Origin: Syngnathus acus | Taxonomy: Eukaryota > Chordata > Actinopteri > Syngnathiformes > Syngnathidae | Assembly (NCBI RefSeq): GCF_901709675.1 | Contig: NC_051095.1 | Span: forward strand, 11,981,956 to 12,045,955 | DNA: 64,000 bases | Reading direction: 5' to 3' | The notes under the pieces: model-generated | The model's database searches: none | Seen by the model: only the letters and a program-made list of their open reading frames with translations | Told to the model about the DNA's origin: nothing | Program-made: the position numbers and the translations under genes | Part shown: in pieces, positions 9,641 to 22,724 of the stretch | Numbering within the stretch: position 1 is the stretch's first letter | Layout of the letters: the number at the start of each line of letters is the position of its first letter

Positions 9641-11300
9641 TACAAGTGGGCCAATAATATTTAGAAAAAAAAAGGGAAGTTGCCAAAGATTATGGAAAGC
9701 AGTGTATCACTGAGCATGTGGTCCAAAGAAGTAAAGTCATCATTTTACATTGGTGCTTATAAAGAAAGTGCATTTCGCACCCAGGCATAAACAAGATGAA
9801 ACAAAACGAAAGTCATCATCAAAGCGATGGCCAACGGTGAAAACATCCTGCCCCATGGAGGAGGTATTGACTGGGAGCACAAAAAAACATTTGAGGCCAG
9901 TGACTTTATTTTTCAGAGAAAGTACCGCAGTGTTAATCCTCTTTTGTGTGTGAAGTCAATATGCCTGCGCAGAAATGTTGGCACAGGTGAAGATGCCAAG
10001 GTGCTGAAACATCAGAGAAAAATGGGTCGTGGGAGTGCACAAAGAAGCAAAGAAAGATTGAAAGTGCGGAAGAGGCGGTGCAGTGCATCATTTGCATTGC
10101 TCAGGCTCAAGTGTTGTAGTTGCTGTTGCTCCAGTGTTGTTTCGTCTCGGGAGAGCAGTGGAGGTGATGATGTCACAGAGACGGGCTGGCATGTAGGGCA
10201 GCAGCTGCCTCATTTTGGAGTCGTTCCACATTCCTGCGCATCGTTGTGAAGGAGATGTCGTCTGAGCAGAAACCTATCTGACAGCTGAGAGTGAAATGAG
10301 GTGAGAAATCAAAGTCACATTCTATTTGGGAGCATCTCCATGGTGCCAATCTAGAGAATGGGATCACCAATCGCCCACATCCTCGTTCTTATGTTTTGTT
10401 TTTTTCCATAGTCGGGCTTTCTTAAATACAAAGTTATCATAAAAGTTGAAAGAGCACAAATATAGGCACTTAGACATGGATTGGCATGAAAATCAATTTT
10501 CCAACTTCTAGTTTTCCATTTTCTTTGTTGAGGATGCATTAAAAAAAAAGAACACTCCATAGAGGGGTATTTATTCATAGTCACAATAGGATGGATGACA
10601 TTGTTGAAAATCGCATCTGAAATGAATAGTTTGAAGCTTGTTTACATTTAGCATGACCTTGCACAGGAAAAGCTGATACAAAAGCTTCACCCCGCCTCCG
10701 CCAAGTGAAAAGTAACCCGGTAGTGGGCAGCGAAAGCAGCGCGATGGATGGCCCCTTTCACCATCTGTCTATTAGTTTTCATTAAGCGGCCCACGGAAAC
10801 CTGGAGATTTATAGGCCGCATTTGCTTTAAATTCAACCCTGCTGGGTTTCATCTGATTGCTGCACAGGGAAGACAATGATCAGCTTTCATCCGTCTCAAC
10901 ACGCAGCCTCTATTTCCATAAATTCTTCCTGTCGGCGGGAGAACAGGAGACTGTCATAGCGCCCAATGTCACAGTAAAGACATCTACCCCAGATGGACTT
11001 CGTGTTGCACCAATGCCCGTCTTAGTCTGCACAGCATGAGCCTGGATCCCTGCGCACACATGCACACCCCACGTGTCTCATGTCGCCAAGATATGTCCAA
11101 CAGGAGATATGACATGTATCTTCCCTTGCACACAGGAAGTAAAATCCATCTCTTCCCAAATGTAGATGCTTTAAGAAACTGAGGAGGAGGATCACAATTG
11201 AAGTAGATTTAACCTCTTTTCAGGGTGAAACGGTTGCCAACATCAAACCTCACTTGTATTCTCACTTATTGTCATTTTTTTATTTTTCACTTATGTTTCT
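9641..11300. other. non-coding stretch, no recognised gene
   Basis: A plus-strand open frame of 140 codons (9827-10249) starts acidic/neutral and becomes lysine/arginine-rich, then cysteine-rich. I recognise no family, and it lacks any supporting splice or promoter signal, so it is not called a gene. The part from about 10690 to 10970 is less AT-rich and repeat-free and is noted under findings as a possible conserved non-coding element. Confidence 0.45.
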
Positions 11301-11352
11301 TTCCCTGCAATTGGCCGGCGACCAGTTCATGGTGTACCCTGCCTATTTTGCC
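11301..11352 (+). repeat. fragment of the common fish retroposon family
   Basis: CCCTGCAATTGGCCGGCGAC followed by CAGTTCATGGTGTACCCTGCC matches the part of the family seen at 22927-22970. Only about 50 bases remain. Confidence 0.6.
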
Positions 11353-13879
11353 CATTGCTACAATGGAGCATGATTATCAATTATTCTGCCTAGATCAAAT
11401 GAAGGGTAGAAACGTCCTGATTGGTTTTCACTTCTGTGCACTGTCCATTTACCACATTAATCATACACGCTTTCTGAATTTGAGTAAGCATTCCCTGGTT
11501 ATTATTCTTCCTCCTCAGAAAGGGAAAGATATGTCCATCTGAGAATGAATTATGGTGAAAGGGCAACAAGGCCAAACACATTTTCTAAAACTAAATGTCA
11601 GCCTTTAAAATCAGCTCACAGGACTGAAATAATGACGATGACTTGTGTGCATTTTAGTGGATGGCAGATGAATCCCTTTACTAATCAATGATACTGCGAT
11701 GCATCACTTGTATTCCTCTCTTCCTGTCAGAATACTCTCATCCTTTCAAACTAGATTGTGAATTTAACACACTCATCCTGAATAAATGTTTTGCTTAGAT
11801 ATGCCAAACTTTGCATTTGGTTGGTAGCCATGTTTCCTCAGACCTCACACATGTTTTATTCATACTTCCTCCATCCAGACAGCCACAATCAACATCGGCA
11901 AGCCCGATGTAGGTAATCCCTCTGATATGTTCATGTCGCTCACACTTCCAAACAAATACTTTGTCTTCCACCGCTCTGTCTTGATTCATTGAAGCCTGCT
12001 GGCGGGGCTCCATCTGTTTCCACAACATCAGGCTGGATAACATTAGCATCGAAGATGTTTATCAGCAAGGCCGTCAGCCCGGCGCGTTTGCAAAAGGTGC
12101 ACTCTACAGCCATCTTGCCACTGTTCCAAAAGGCCTGTCAGTGAGTCATTCCAGGCATTTGCAGGCTGAGCAAGCTACTCCTCTGATTGTTACTCCTGCA
12201 GAGCTGAACCGCCTGCTGTTAGCAGGCCTGAGGGACAGTCCGCTTTGTTCGCCAGATCAAGTCAAGAGAGCGAGTGAGGGAAAAATCAATTCCTCATTAA
12301 ACAAATTTGTAAATGCCGCATCAAAAGGTGTTCAACATTTGCTTTGCCGCAGCTGTCAGCTCAATGTGACCTTGAAGACGAGACGTGCCGGAGACCATGC
12401 CTCAACACGCCTGTTACGGGAAAAGAAAGGTGTTTTGTTTTTACTCACTGTTGACTGATGGCTGCATATCCCCCCCTTCACTTTCTCACTTGGAGAAAAC
12501 AAGTAGCACACACAAATCGGAAAGACCTTGCATCCAGATGTGCACACTGAATATTTGTTAAAAAACGTAGAAAATGTCGAGAGCAAAAGAAAATTGGAAG
12601 AAATGGGTTGAAGAGTGTGTGAAAGTCCAGTCACAGGCCAGAAGAAGGAATGTCACCCCTGCTGTATCCTATCTTAGCAGATGACTGGGATCACCCATCC
12701 TTATGTACCCATACATCTTGTCTTTCACAGATGACCAGCTTCCCCCTTTGGAATTGACACCTGCAATTTGTACTCATTGCACCTCTTCTCTCCACAGGCC
12801 ACCCAAGGGCTCCTTGGCGAGGGGTTCTTGCTGCGACTCAATACTCCACACGGGCCCCCAAATGCAGCGCCCCCCACCTCCCCTGCTGGGGTAATCTCCC
12901 TGCAGCATGCTTGTAGACACAGGGAAATGTCAAAGCTTTGCTACAAGGAACAGTCTATCCGTGCATCAAAGGTAGGAGATTTAGCTTATTATAGAAGGAA
13001 TTAATTTGCTTGGCTCAGATAAGTTGAGTATGTTTTTTTTTTAAAGGTGGGATGGGAAAAGTTTCTTTTGGAAACAACAGATGTTGCTGAAAACTGACAG
13101 AAATTACTACCTGTATGGGCGGAGGGAGCACTGTGCATTAGGTATGCATGTAATATGTTGAAGACTGGCTAACACCAATAATTCATAACACAAGCTGAGA
13201 CAAGCTGAAAACTTATAATAAAACTTTGGAAAGCACCATAAAATAAGTCCAACCTATTTTAAAATATTTAGAAGAGATACCGTTGGGATCCTACATCAGT
13301 TTCTATTACAGCAGTTTTCCTTTGAGAAATTCTTAAAAGGATTGAACATAGTTTAAAGGTATGTATGATTGTTTTTCATGTAATTGTTTATAATTAGTGA
13401 ATTTCTCGAGACTATCACCCACTTGAATATGCGCTTTCCGCAAGATGGCTTTTCAACAACCAATTTTGCTTCTCCATTTGCTTGTATCCGTGCCTCAAAA
13501 TTGAACTATTACCTGCGTATCATAGTTATTTGATAGATTGGGATTTCTTGTGTTCAGACATGTTATTCTTTTGTGTAAGGCTACCTTGCTAACAGTTTCA
13601 GCTGTCAACACTCAGCCTGCCTCGGAGCAAGGTGGTATGTGTGCATTGTGGCGTCACCAGTTGTATTCAAAGCTTCCACTTCTAACTACGAAAATATTTT
13701 TCTTTTTAACTTAACATGGCTTACCTTGATTAGAGTCGATTATTGTGCCTTCTAGTGCTATAAATAGTAAACCCTTGTTGTGGTGGAAGCCGCATGTGCC
13801 TATGTGCCACACCGGTGGCTTGGAATAAGTAGTCATGGCAACTAATGTGTGACATTCAAGGTGCACCTGAGTAGATGTT
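11353..13879. other. non-coding stretch, no gene seen
   Basis: Unique-looking DNA. The segment 12040-12460 is relatively GC-balanced and carries a 105-codon plus frame (12141-12458) without a recognisable domain. No repeats of note. Confidence 0.5.
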
Positions 13880-13940
13880 GCAGGACCAGCCAAACTGTGA
13901 AAATTTTTTTTTGACTTATAATAGTGCAGGAAATATGGTA
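13880..13940 (+). repeat. degraded MITE terminus
   Basis: CAGGACCAGCCAAACTGTGA, an A/T run, then TGACTTATAATAGTGCAGGA AATATGGTAA. It resembles a decayed version of the CGACTTATAGTCCGAAAATTACGGTA end of the 7.4 kb and 55.7 kb elements. The opposite end is not clear, so the element's extent is unknown. Confidence 0.45.
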
Positions 13941-15832
13941 ATTGGGCAATGGAAAATTTCCGATTGGCTCAACTTTCCTCAATGGGATATTGTTTTGGTG
14001 CCTCAATAAATAGCCCTGCCTTTTATTTTGTTAACTGATACAATCAATACAAAGTAATCTGCAGTCAAAGCAAACAATTTCCTCAGTGACGTCGGGTCCT
14101 GGAGTCTGATTTGATTATCACCATCCAATTTGTGAAATGTCGTTTCACAAGGAGCCAGATATGTCCATGTCTCCTGGCGGGCAAACAATACTCGCAACCA
14201 GGCCATTTATTGCCATTTCCTAGCGTGTCAGCCATCTTAACAATCCCTCTGATGCAGGGGAGGAAGCAGGTGGAGATGAAGAAATTGCCCACAAAACACA
14301 GAGACCCTGTCAACAGATGGAGTAATATAAAGGCGTGAAGACGAGTCAATAAGACACGAGGGGATGAATTGCTGGCCCTGTTAGCTGTGAGTGGCTATGA
14401 GGTTACGAAGGGTTATGTTATTCAAGGGAATAAGATTTGATTTATACAGGGCATCATTTCAGGCTAAATGTTATGTCTTATTATTTTATGCATCTTCGTC
14501 ACTGCTGACTGTGAGCAGCAAACGGTCAGCAACATGAAAGAAGCTACACGGCAATGCTCCTCTCCCTCTCAAACACACTCGCACATGCACAGACATTGCG
14601 ATACTTTTAGACTTGTTGTCTAGGAGACCACTGCTTGTTTGGATTTGTTGTCAAGGAAGCAAAAGTGGAGCGCAAAAATGCCTCTTTTCTTGAAAAATTT
14701 CAATAATCCATCTGCTGGGTTGGAACAAGCAGAAGATGATATTGGAAAGGAGCTGGAGGAGTGTTTCCAATAAAATTCATCTTCCAAAAGGGGAAGAGGC
14801 TTTATTGATTTTTTGCTACTATTATTAATGTAGAGGAATTTTGCCTGGTTGTTGAAAATAAACTAGGTGGATTCTGTTAATAGCGTAAATGGAAAATGCT
14901 GTAGGAGTGTTCTGTGAAGTAGTGAAGTGGGGGGGGGGGGCATTTGGGGCATCAGTAATTTTACCCTCCGCTGTGTAATTAGCTTCTCACTGGAACCTGT
15001 CTATAATTATAAATAACAGGTTGTCCAATCGCTTATAATCACTTATGATTGCTGGGGAAAGGTTAAGCCGATTCAATCCATCAGCCCAAAGTGCTCTAAA
15101 ATCTCCCCAAAACACCAACAAAAGCTTTGGGAGGGATTTGTAAGCTGGCTCATTAGGGATGCTTAAGGATCACGGCGGTGTTGCTTTTGAAAATAATACC
15201 ATGTTCTGTGGAAGAAGTGTGCTCCGTATTTTCTATTGCTTGCCAAAACGAGGCGCAAAAATTGGAAGTAAATAAATAAATAGTGTGGCCTAAATATTCT
15301 CCCACAGCCGGCTTTCTGCTTTTTTTTCACCACGTCCCCTGACTGTGTGTCACTTTATTGTTCTACCCTCACTCGCTCTCTCTGTATGTTCACTCATCCA
15401 ATAATCATATCCTTCTGTTCGCCTTATGCTGCTAAACCGCAAAGACAATTTATCGTCTTCCTCTGACAATATCAAGTTTTTACACGCAATGAATCATTTA
15501 TTCAACACGTGCTGGCCGCGCATTTGGGAATTGTGCAATGTCAGGATCCTGTCCTGTGCCCATCGGAAATGGTCCACACAAGACAGGTCATCAACGATGA
15601 GCTTGACCTGCATAACTAACTTTTTTTATTCATTACGTTTTTAGTCAAGTGTAGTTTATGTTGAATGCTTGTGGCAGTTCCCGACATCAGTGGCATGTGT
15701 GCCTTCACGAAGTGGCATTGATCTTGCGCAGAAAAAAATTGCTTCCGGAATTCACATAAAGACATGACATAATACATTTTGGTGTTTAAATGGGGTAATA
15801 ATGCCTCTATGTGGCGGCGCCATCTGTCAGAG
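13941..15832. other. non-coding stretch, no gene seen
   Basis: Unique-looking DNA with a G12 run at 14929-14940 and a short (AAAT)n near 15269-15283. No coding signal. Confidence 0.5.
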
Positions 15833-15900
15833 CAGTGGTTCTCAACTAATTGTCATCCCGGGACCCAGATCATCCTATTGGTCACGACCCGTTTTATAGA
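15833..15900 (+). repeat. hAT-type DNA transposon terminus (solo or truncated)
   Basis: CAGTGGTTCTCAACTAATTG followed by GGGACCC and GGTCACGACCCG is the classic 5' terminal inverted repeat and sub-terminal sequence of hAT elements of the CAGTGGTTCTCAA type. I could not find a matching GTTGAGAACCACTG end downstream, so the copy is truncated or its other end has decayed. Confidence 0.65.
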
Positions 15901-18169
15901 AATCAAGAATACTAAAGTGTTGTTGTTTTTTTCCTGAAAAATAGCCTCTGAAAATACATATGCGAGATATTACATTTTTAAATGCGGTTTCAAATGAAGT
16001 TGGTATAAAGCCAAAAGCATATTGCTCTGATGTTTACTAGCCAAAGGCTGACCTGCACTCTGTTTACAGCGTAAGCTAGTGATGAGAGCACAAGTGAATA
16101 ACATTTCCTGATCCTCGACGTTTGTGTATGTAAAATTACCGACATATGGTCTCACGTTCCTCCATGCAGATTTGTGCCACGCTGAATTTTCGACCGAGTT
16201 GAACCAGCAGCAACACTTGTTCCAAATTGTTCTTTACTCTTGCACCACCCCTTCCCTTCTCACATGTTAGCCACTCATGTGCATTCCAAGGTGCCATCAC
16301 ACGCCTTTATGCCCCTTGCGTGGCCCGAGACACACATCAGCTTCCCTCCGGTTGCATCTGAGTGAGAAAGCCCTGTCAACACGTCCCACACAAGGGGCTC
16401 GCCTTGAGGGGATGCATCGAGGTAAGGATGACAGGGCAGGGGGGAAGGGAGCGAGGCAGTGGCTGTTAAGGCGGAAGAGGCAGGAAGCAGGAGAAGTCCA
16501 GGTCATTGTGCGATCTGACAGCGGAGGGCAATGCCAAGCCTCATTTAGAATTCCCTCCCTGAGAAGCAGCTGTTACATCTTTTATTGGAGGAACAAAACA
16601 ATGGCGTGCTATTTTCATATAAGAGCAATTTTCTTAAGAGTGGCATCTAAAGGGTAGAGCGGTGAAAAAAACAGCAGGATGTGTGTGTGTTGGTGAATGT
16701 GTACAGGCGTGAATGGGCTCAAAAAACAAAATGCTTTTTCTCTCGCTCTCTCTCTTTTTTTTTTATTCCTCCGAGTACAAAGACAGCCAGCGTGCAGCTC
16801 ATTACTTGCTCCTTGCTGCTCAGCTCTTGTTGCCTACACTTCAGGCTCTCACCCTGTCATTGCAGGGGTCACAAGCCACCTCAGATGGATAGCCAGGAGA
16901 GTCGTCTCCTTACACCTCCAGACAAATCAATACCTAGATCCAATTTTGTTCCTGCAGTAGCCCACAATCCCATGAAAATAGGCTCTTGGCAGAGTTGCAC
17001 AGTTTGAGTTTCATTTAATTAAAACGAGGAATCATTCAAGCATCGCAGCTAATTTCTGCAAAAACAAAATGCACACAAACAGAAATTGCACATTAGCAGA
17101 GCAGAGAGGCGTCTCTGGAAATAAGCAATCCACATTCACTGCCTCATTCAGAAGATGATTTCTTTCCCTTGCATAGCATTTTTATGCACTGCGGGGGTAA
17201 ATAACAGTTTGTTAATCAGCATAAACTGCTTTTGAAAGTTGGACAGGCACAGTTTTTCGAACACTAAAAGCAAGGCTCATGCTTATACAGTTAGCCTTAG
17301 GTAGCCACTGGACATAAGGAACACTTTATAAAATAGGCCAAAGTTAACAACATTAAAACATTCCCTGCCTCAAGATATCTATTTTTTTTCCCTCTGTGTT
17401 GTAATTTTTAACACATAGAACAAGACATTTGAAAAGAGTCAAATGTTCTGCCTGTAATTCACCCTCAAATATAATTTTGTCGTGATGTATTTTTTAAATT
17501 CATCATCTGATTAATCCACTGTGAGAATTTTACAAATATAAGAATCTGCATCATCTTAAAAAAAATAAAATCCACATTGGTCTGGTATTTGCTCTATTTA
17601 TACTGTTTTAGTATGTTCAAATAACTACTGTAACAAAGGCCATTATAAACTTAAAAGTATAAGTAATTAAAGACATTTAAATCGTAAGGTACACTCAAAA
17701 GAAACCTCACGAAAACCGAGTACATTTCAAATGTGACTTTGATATTGGAAGATACTGTGTCCGAACAAATACTACTTCTATGAATGGATGATGGCCAGCG
17801 GGCTGAAACATATTGCTTGAATATGTTTTTCTTGTATGAATGTGCCACTTAATTGAAGTGTTTTGAACTTCGAGTTGTGTTCTTGTCAAGACAGTTTTTT
17901 TGGGCTGGCATTTCCTGGAATCTATCCACTTCCAAAAAGCACTTGTGTACACACTGCAGAACATGCCTCATATGATTTTATTTTATGTTATGATGCATTA
18001 AAATGCAGTTAAGGGAGGTGTTTTTTCACCAAATGTTTCCTTTGGGTAGTCTAAATCGTTTGTTGTCAAATTTAGGAAGCCAATGATTTTCTTTCCCGGC
18101 GTTTCAGTTTAATGTAAAACAATAAAACCAATCTAATTATATCACTCTCTTCTATAATTGGAAGAGAGA

Positions 18170-18170
<1 letters not shown>
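15901..18170. other. non-coding stretch; possible exon and conserved element
   Basis: It holds a 126-codon plus frame (16277-16657) overlapping a segment bounded by splice-like signals (16270-16421; see findings), and a repeat-free AT-rich segment 16990-17240 with homeodomain-type TTTAATTAAA words. No gene is called. Confidence 0.4.
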
Positions 18171-18206
<36 letters not shown>

Positions 18207-18389
18207 CGTATATATATATACATACAGTATGTATGTATGTATGTATGTATATGTATATATACAGTATGTATATATATATATGTATATATACAGTATGTAT
18301 ATATATATGTATATGTATATATGTATATATATGTATATGTATATATATACATATGTATATATACATACGTATATATATATGTGTATATA

Positions 18390-18435
<46 letters not shown>

Positions 18436-18443
18436 TGTATGTG

Positions 18444-18489
<46 letters not shown>

Positions 18490-18520
18490 TATACATACAT
18501 ATATATGCATTTATACATAC
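18171..18520. repeat. 350-bp TA/TG/CA alternating microsatellite complex
   Basis: Purine-pyrimidine alternation almost throughout: (TA)n blocks, (TATG)n at 18229-18250, TACAGTATG spacers, and a short CA block near 18475-18488. Open frames of up to 166 codons on both strands consist only of Tyr, Ile, Thr, His, Met, Cys and Val from the repeat; they are not genes. Tracts of this type are prone to Z-DNA or cruciform extrusion and length change. Confidence 0.97.
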
Positions 18521-19320
18521 AAAGTGGGCAGTGGTTGTGAAGGGGCGGTTCTGTCTCATGCAAATGAGTCACTCATCCTGCCACTATTTACTTTTTAGTT
18601 CCATGAGAACCAAGTGCCAAGCACGGTTATTGAGACAAATTGATGTCAAAGTGTATTTTCACCTATGGAGGCAGCACTTCATAAACAAGTTGCTGAATGA
18701 AACTTGTCAGTTAAAGTGACGAGCCGTACATATGTGTAGATTTTCCAAGTGACACCGAGAATAACAGACCCAACTACCAAGCAGTTACAAAGTCTATTTA
18801 ACGTAATACATTGTGTCTTCTTTAAAATTGACATTAAGAACCCCTATTTTTTTTTAAATAGATGGAATAAACACATTCCAGCTTATGCCTTTCACTCAGC
18901 TTCTTCTCTTTCACTTGTGTGTACGTACACCTTCACTAGCATCAACCTGTGTTACATAATTGAATTCATTTGACGTGATTTGGAAAGACGTGCACATGTC
19001 TTTATGGGGCCTCACAGCTGACAAAACATATCAGAGCACAAAGTGAGCCACGAGGTCAAATGGGCTGTCTGAAGAGTTTAGCGAAAGAAGGACAAAAGTG
19101 GATTTAAATAATTATAACAACACATGTACACAAAAGGTTGTCGTCAGGATCCTCTATGGACATATTAAATATTGGTGGTCCAGGATAGAGTAGATTTTAT
19201 TGCCAAAAAAGTTTTGTTGAAGTCATTAGCTGCTTCTTGTTAGTACTTTATATTGTCTTCATTTAAAGGAAGTGCATTTATCTACAAGTTTCTTTCAACG
19301 CCATAAAAACGGTTGTTTAA
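18521..19320. other. non-coding stretch, no gene seen
   Basis: Nothing recognised beyond ordinary AT-rich DNA. Confidence 0.5.
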
Positions 19321-19660
19321 CAATTGGGTCACAAAAGGACTGACCCAACTTTTGGGGTGATTCATTTAACCCAAAAGATTTAGATGCATTACCATTTTAA
19401 TGACCATCTTATGTTTTTAATGTGTTGAGAGACAAGTGTGCAGTTGAGAATAGCAGTACATAATGAAGCTTTGAATGAAAATGAAGTGTTGACCCAACCT
19501 TTTGGGTTGTACGCTTAACCCAAAAGTTGGATCAGATGAGTAATCCACAAAACAACCAGTTTTGGGTTAATTTGTACAAGCTTTGTACAAAAGTAATCCA
19601 AAAACCATATTTTGTTCTTAGGGTTGTTTTTTAACCCAAAATATTTTGGTTCAATGGTCA
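19321..19660. repeat. AACCCAAAA / TTTTGGGTT inverted-motif repeat
   Basis: Short palindromic words built on AACCCAAAA and its complement recur about every 30-170 bases (near 19347, 19367, 19497, 19518, 19560, 19632), often paired head to head. A similar cluster lies at 58380-58590. This pattern is familiar from a fish non-autonomous DNA repeat, but I cannot give its ends or class. Confidence 0.55.
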
Positions 19661-22644
19661 TTTATGACGCAAACTGCTTTTAGAGTGAAAATAATGAAAT
19701 TTGAAAGAAATTAAATTTCTTCTTTTTTGTAGATATTAGTTTAGGTACAGTATATCATTTAATTACCTTTTTCTCTGTCACTCCTGAAGTGTAAAGCCTT
19801 TTGATGTCCACAGGTTCAAAAGATGAGGCTAGTTAGCCTTTTCCATCAGTTTGTCGCAGTAGGATGCTCCAGATCAATCAAAAGTAATCTGGAAAATGTC
19901 AACCTTCTATTTTGTTCCACCGCCACCCCTGGAAGCTTAGCAAGCAGGAGGCGAAGCGTCACGTTTAATTATGAAGCCATTACGTTTTGATCTGTGTGAA
20001 AGCCACGTCTCTGGGAAAGGTGCTCGAATCTCCCACCCGTGACCTGTTTTGCCAGAATTCAAATCGAGCTTTTTGTTGCTCAACATAATACCTCATGATT
20101 TACAACACAATGTAGTTTCATAAGTGCTGCCGCCAATGACAAAATATCTGAGGATATTTGTGCTATTGATGAAAAGGAACAGAAAAGAGCTGTTTGTCAG
20201 CTTTTATGTTACAGCAGAGTTCTACAAGGAGTAATTGTAGGGGACATATTTCAGATGAGCCCTCTGCTCCAACTCACCATTAAATCCTAATTTAGTCAGA
20301 GGCAGCCTCTCTTGTTTTATGCAGTTTTCCCAAGAAATGACGTATGTGGCTGGAAATTTAACAGAAATAAGATTATTCACCGAAAATGGAAATCAAGTGG
20401 TAATGTGATAATACTTCTGTGCCTCTCACAACTAAAAGATGTGGCGATGTATCATCTCTATCCACGCGGCACCTTGAGTTCGCCGCTGTGTCAGGAAATT
20501 GGAGGAGAGAGTGATGATTTTCTGTGTTTGCAGGGCCACTTTTTACATTCGTAAGGATTTACATTTGTCACCTCGTAGCATAACAAGATTATGCTTTGTG
20601 ATTAGATTTTTTTTTCTCTCCCATGCCATGTCAACTGCTTTCATGCACATAAGAAATAAGTGGATTTGGGAAGGTGGTGGCTTTGCTACTTACCTCTGTT
20701 GTCAGGTTGATCCCTGCCACTCACTGCTGGGTTTCCGGCTGCCAACTTTACTGGCGGTTGCCTAAAGTCACATTTGTCCCAACACTTATCATGTTAATAA
20801 TGCTGCAAGGTCTTTGAGTCCAAATCAGACTTACTGCCTACTCGGGCTGTCTTTATACTAAATAGGATGAGGACTGGCTGGGAATATTCTGAGTTGCTTA
20901 ACACTTATCTGTGTACTGTGTACCAGCCAATTTAGGGCTGTAGAAAAGGGATTCACATTTGATATGGATTTGTTGTGTTGCAATCATAGAAAATGTGCTT
21001 GTGGTAGTGCAACGTTACAAAAAACATGAATCCAAAATTTTTTTCCCCTCTTTTTTTTCTCACCAGTATTGAATGACGTTTTCATCTTTGCAACACAGTT
21101 AGCCACATGTATGATGTATTGGGCGTCGTCCATGGGAATCTACACTCGCTTGTTAACGTCTGTAAAATGCACCTTTTCTTCTTGGCTATAGTCTCTTGTC
21201 TTGAATCCTCACCATTGCAAAGAAACTTTACAAATACGTCTGTTAATTTTATTCATTTAGCTACCTTGTGGATTTAATATTTGCATCACGAAACCTGGAC
21301 CAGTTGGCATGTATCAAAAGTTTGTCATTGACTGAGTGAATACTGTAACTTTTCAAAAAGAAGTATTCTCAGCCTTAGCTAATAAACAGGAAGTGCACGT
21401 AGTTTTTTGTTGTTGACTTTTGCAGCCCACTGTGGTCCGGTACCGCTGGTGGGGTACCGCTAGTCTAGAGCGTTCACCATTCAATGTTTCCCTGTAATTG
21501 TTAATTAGATGGTTTGAACCATTTGGAAATCTTCTTTATGCACATATGCATATGGTGCACTGATAATAAAAACATACACTACTGTTTGAATTTAATCCAT
21601 CACAGTAGAACACACTAAATAAATACCGCAAACCACTCAGGTGGTGGACAGCGTTCTTTAACTCTAGAACAATTTGGGGAATTGGTTGCTTATTCAGCAG
21701 GGAATCCTCCTTGAATGTGAAACCCCAGTGTTAGCTGTGGAGAGTTATAGGTCACTTGGCTGATTGGAAATGCTGTGTCGCCAAAGTATCAGCGTTGATT
21801 GGTTTAATGTGTCCACTTCAGCGTGGTTTCATACCATTGTCAAGTCTTTTTAGACCAGTAATCGTCGGACATAATTAAATTAGGAATCACAATCAAAGGT
21901 TATTCACCACAAAGTGTGCTCAAATGAAGAGTAAAAGGAGTGGGTAGCCTGGGTGAGAAGTTGAAGTGGCAGCCTGTCGCCTGCAGCTTCTCATTCAGTA
22001 ACTCATTGTGGCTGCCCCTTCGTGTCCCATTACTTGCTGCAATATTTCAATGTGATCCACTGTCAGAAATGCCAGACGTAACCATTGTCATGTTAAGCGC
22101 ATGCACTTCACGTAAGCGACAGTGGTCAGTATGGGTGATATGGACAAAAGACTTGTCTTGCCTTACTCGTAGAACAAAAGACATTTCACTGAGAAGCTGC
22201 AGTCGTATTCGAGCTGTACAATAGTAAAGAGCAATAGTAAACAGCCCCCTCCTTTCACAGCCCCTTTCTATCCAGATCCCTGTAATAAGTGAAACAAATG
22301 CTATATAATTACCCGATTACAACTTAAGGCATGTTTATGTAGCATTTAGGACACTTACCTGCACCATCCCCCCCTCCACCCAAGGTCTTCAAACACACAA
22401 AATACAAACATAAAAGTTTGTTCATTGGCTTTGGATTGTATCTGTTGTGGCAGTCTTGTACATAAATATGCTCTGGAAAAAAAATTTTCTTCCAATCTTA
22501 TTTAAAAGTAAACATTAATGGTTCAGTTAGTAACGTCCTTCTTCATTCACACAAGATGTTGTTCCTCTCTTTCACAGTAAAGCATACAGAGCAGAGCTTT
22601 GACCTTGAAAAAAAATCTTTCAACAAATTCAACAGTGTGGAATC
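19661..22644. other. non-coding stretch, no gene seen
   Basis: Unique-looking DNA. Open frames of 80-94 codons (20312-20554, 20499-20765, 21940-22224) carry no recognisable domain. A small imperfect repeat, CCGGTACCGCT...GGGGTACCGCTAG, lies at 21437-21465. Confidence 0.5.
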
Positions 22645-22649
22645 CTATT

Positions 22650-22696
22650 CTGAAGTCAAGAGTCAAGAGTTTTTTTTATTGTCATGTCATCTTATA
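22650..22696 (+). repeat. LINE/SINE tail-like motif
   Basis: GAAGTCAAGAGTCAAGAG, a T run, then ATTGTCATGTC resembles terminal motifs seen in fish retroposons (TCAAG repeats followed by TTTATTGTCA). It lies just upstream of the fuller copy at 22725 and may be a separate insertion. Confidence 0.4.
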
Positions 22697-22724
22697 TCGA
22701 TAGATATAGATTAAGTAATACTGA

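Noticed and set aside
9827-10249. 140-codon frame as a protein gene
   Set aside because: No recognised family, no splice or promoter support, and abrupt shifts in residue composition along its length.
18072-18719. Six overlapping frames of 103-166 codons, rich in Tyr and Ile
   Set aside because: They are translations of the TA/TG/CA microsatellite in every frame.
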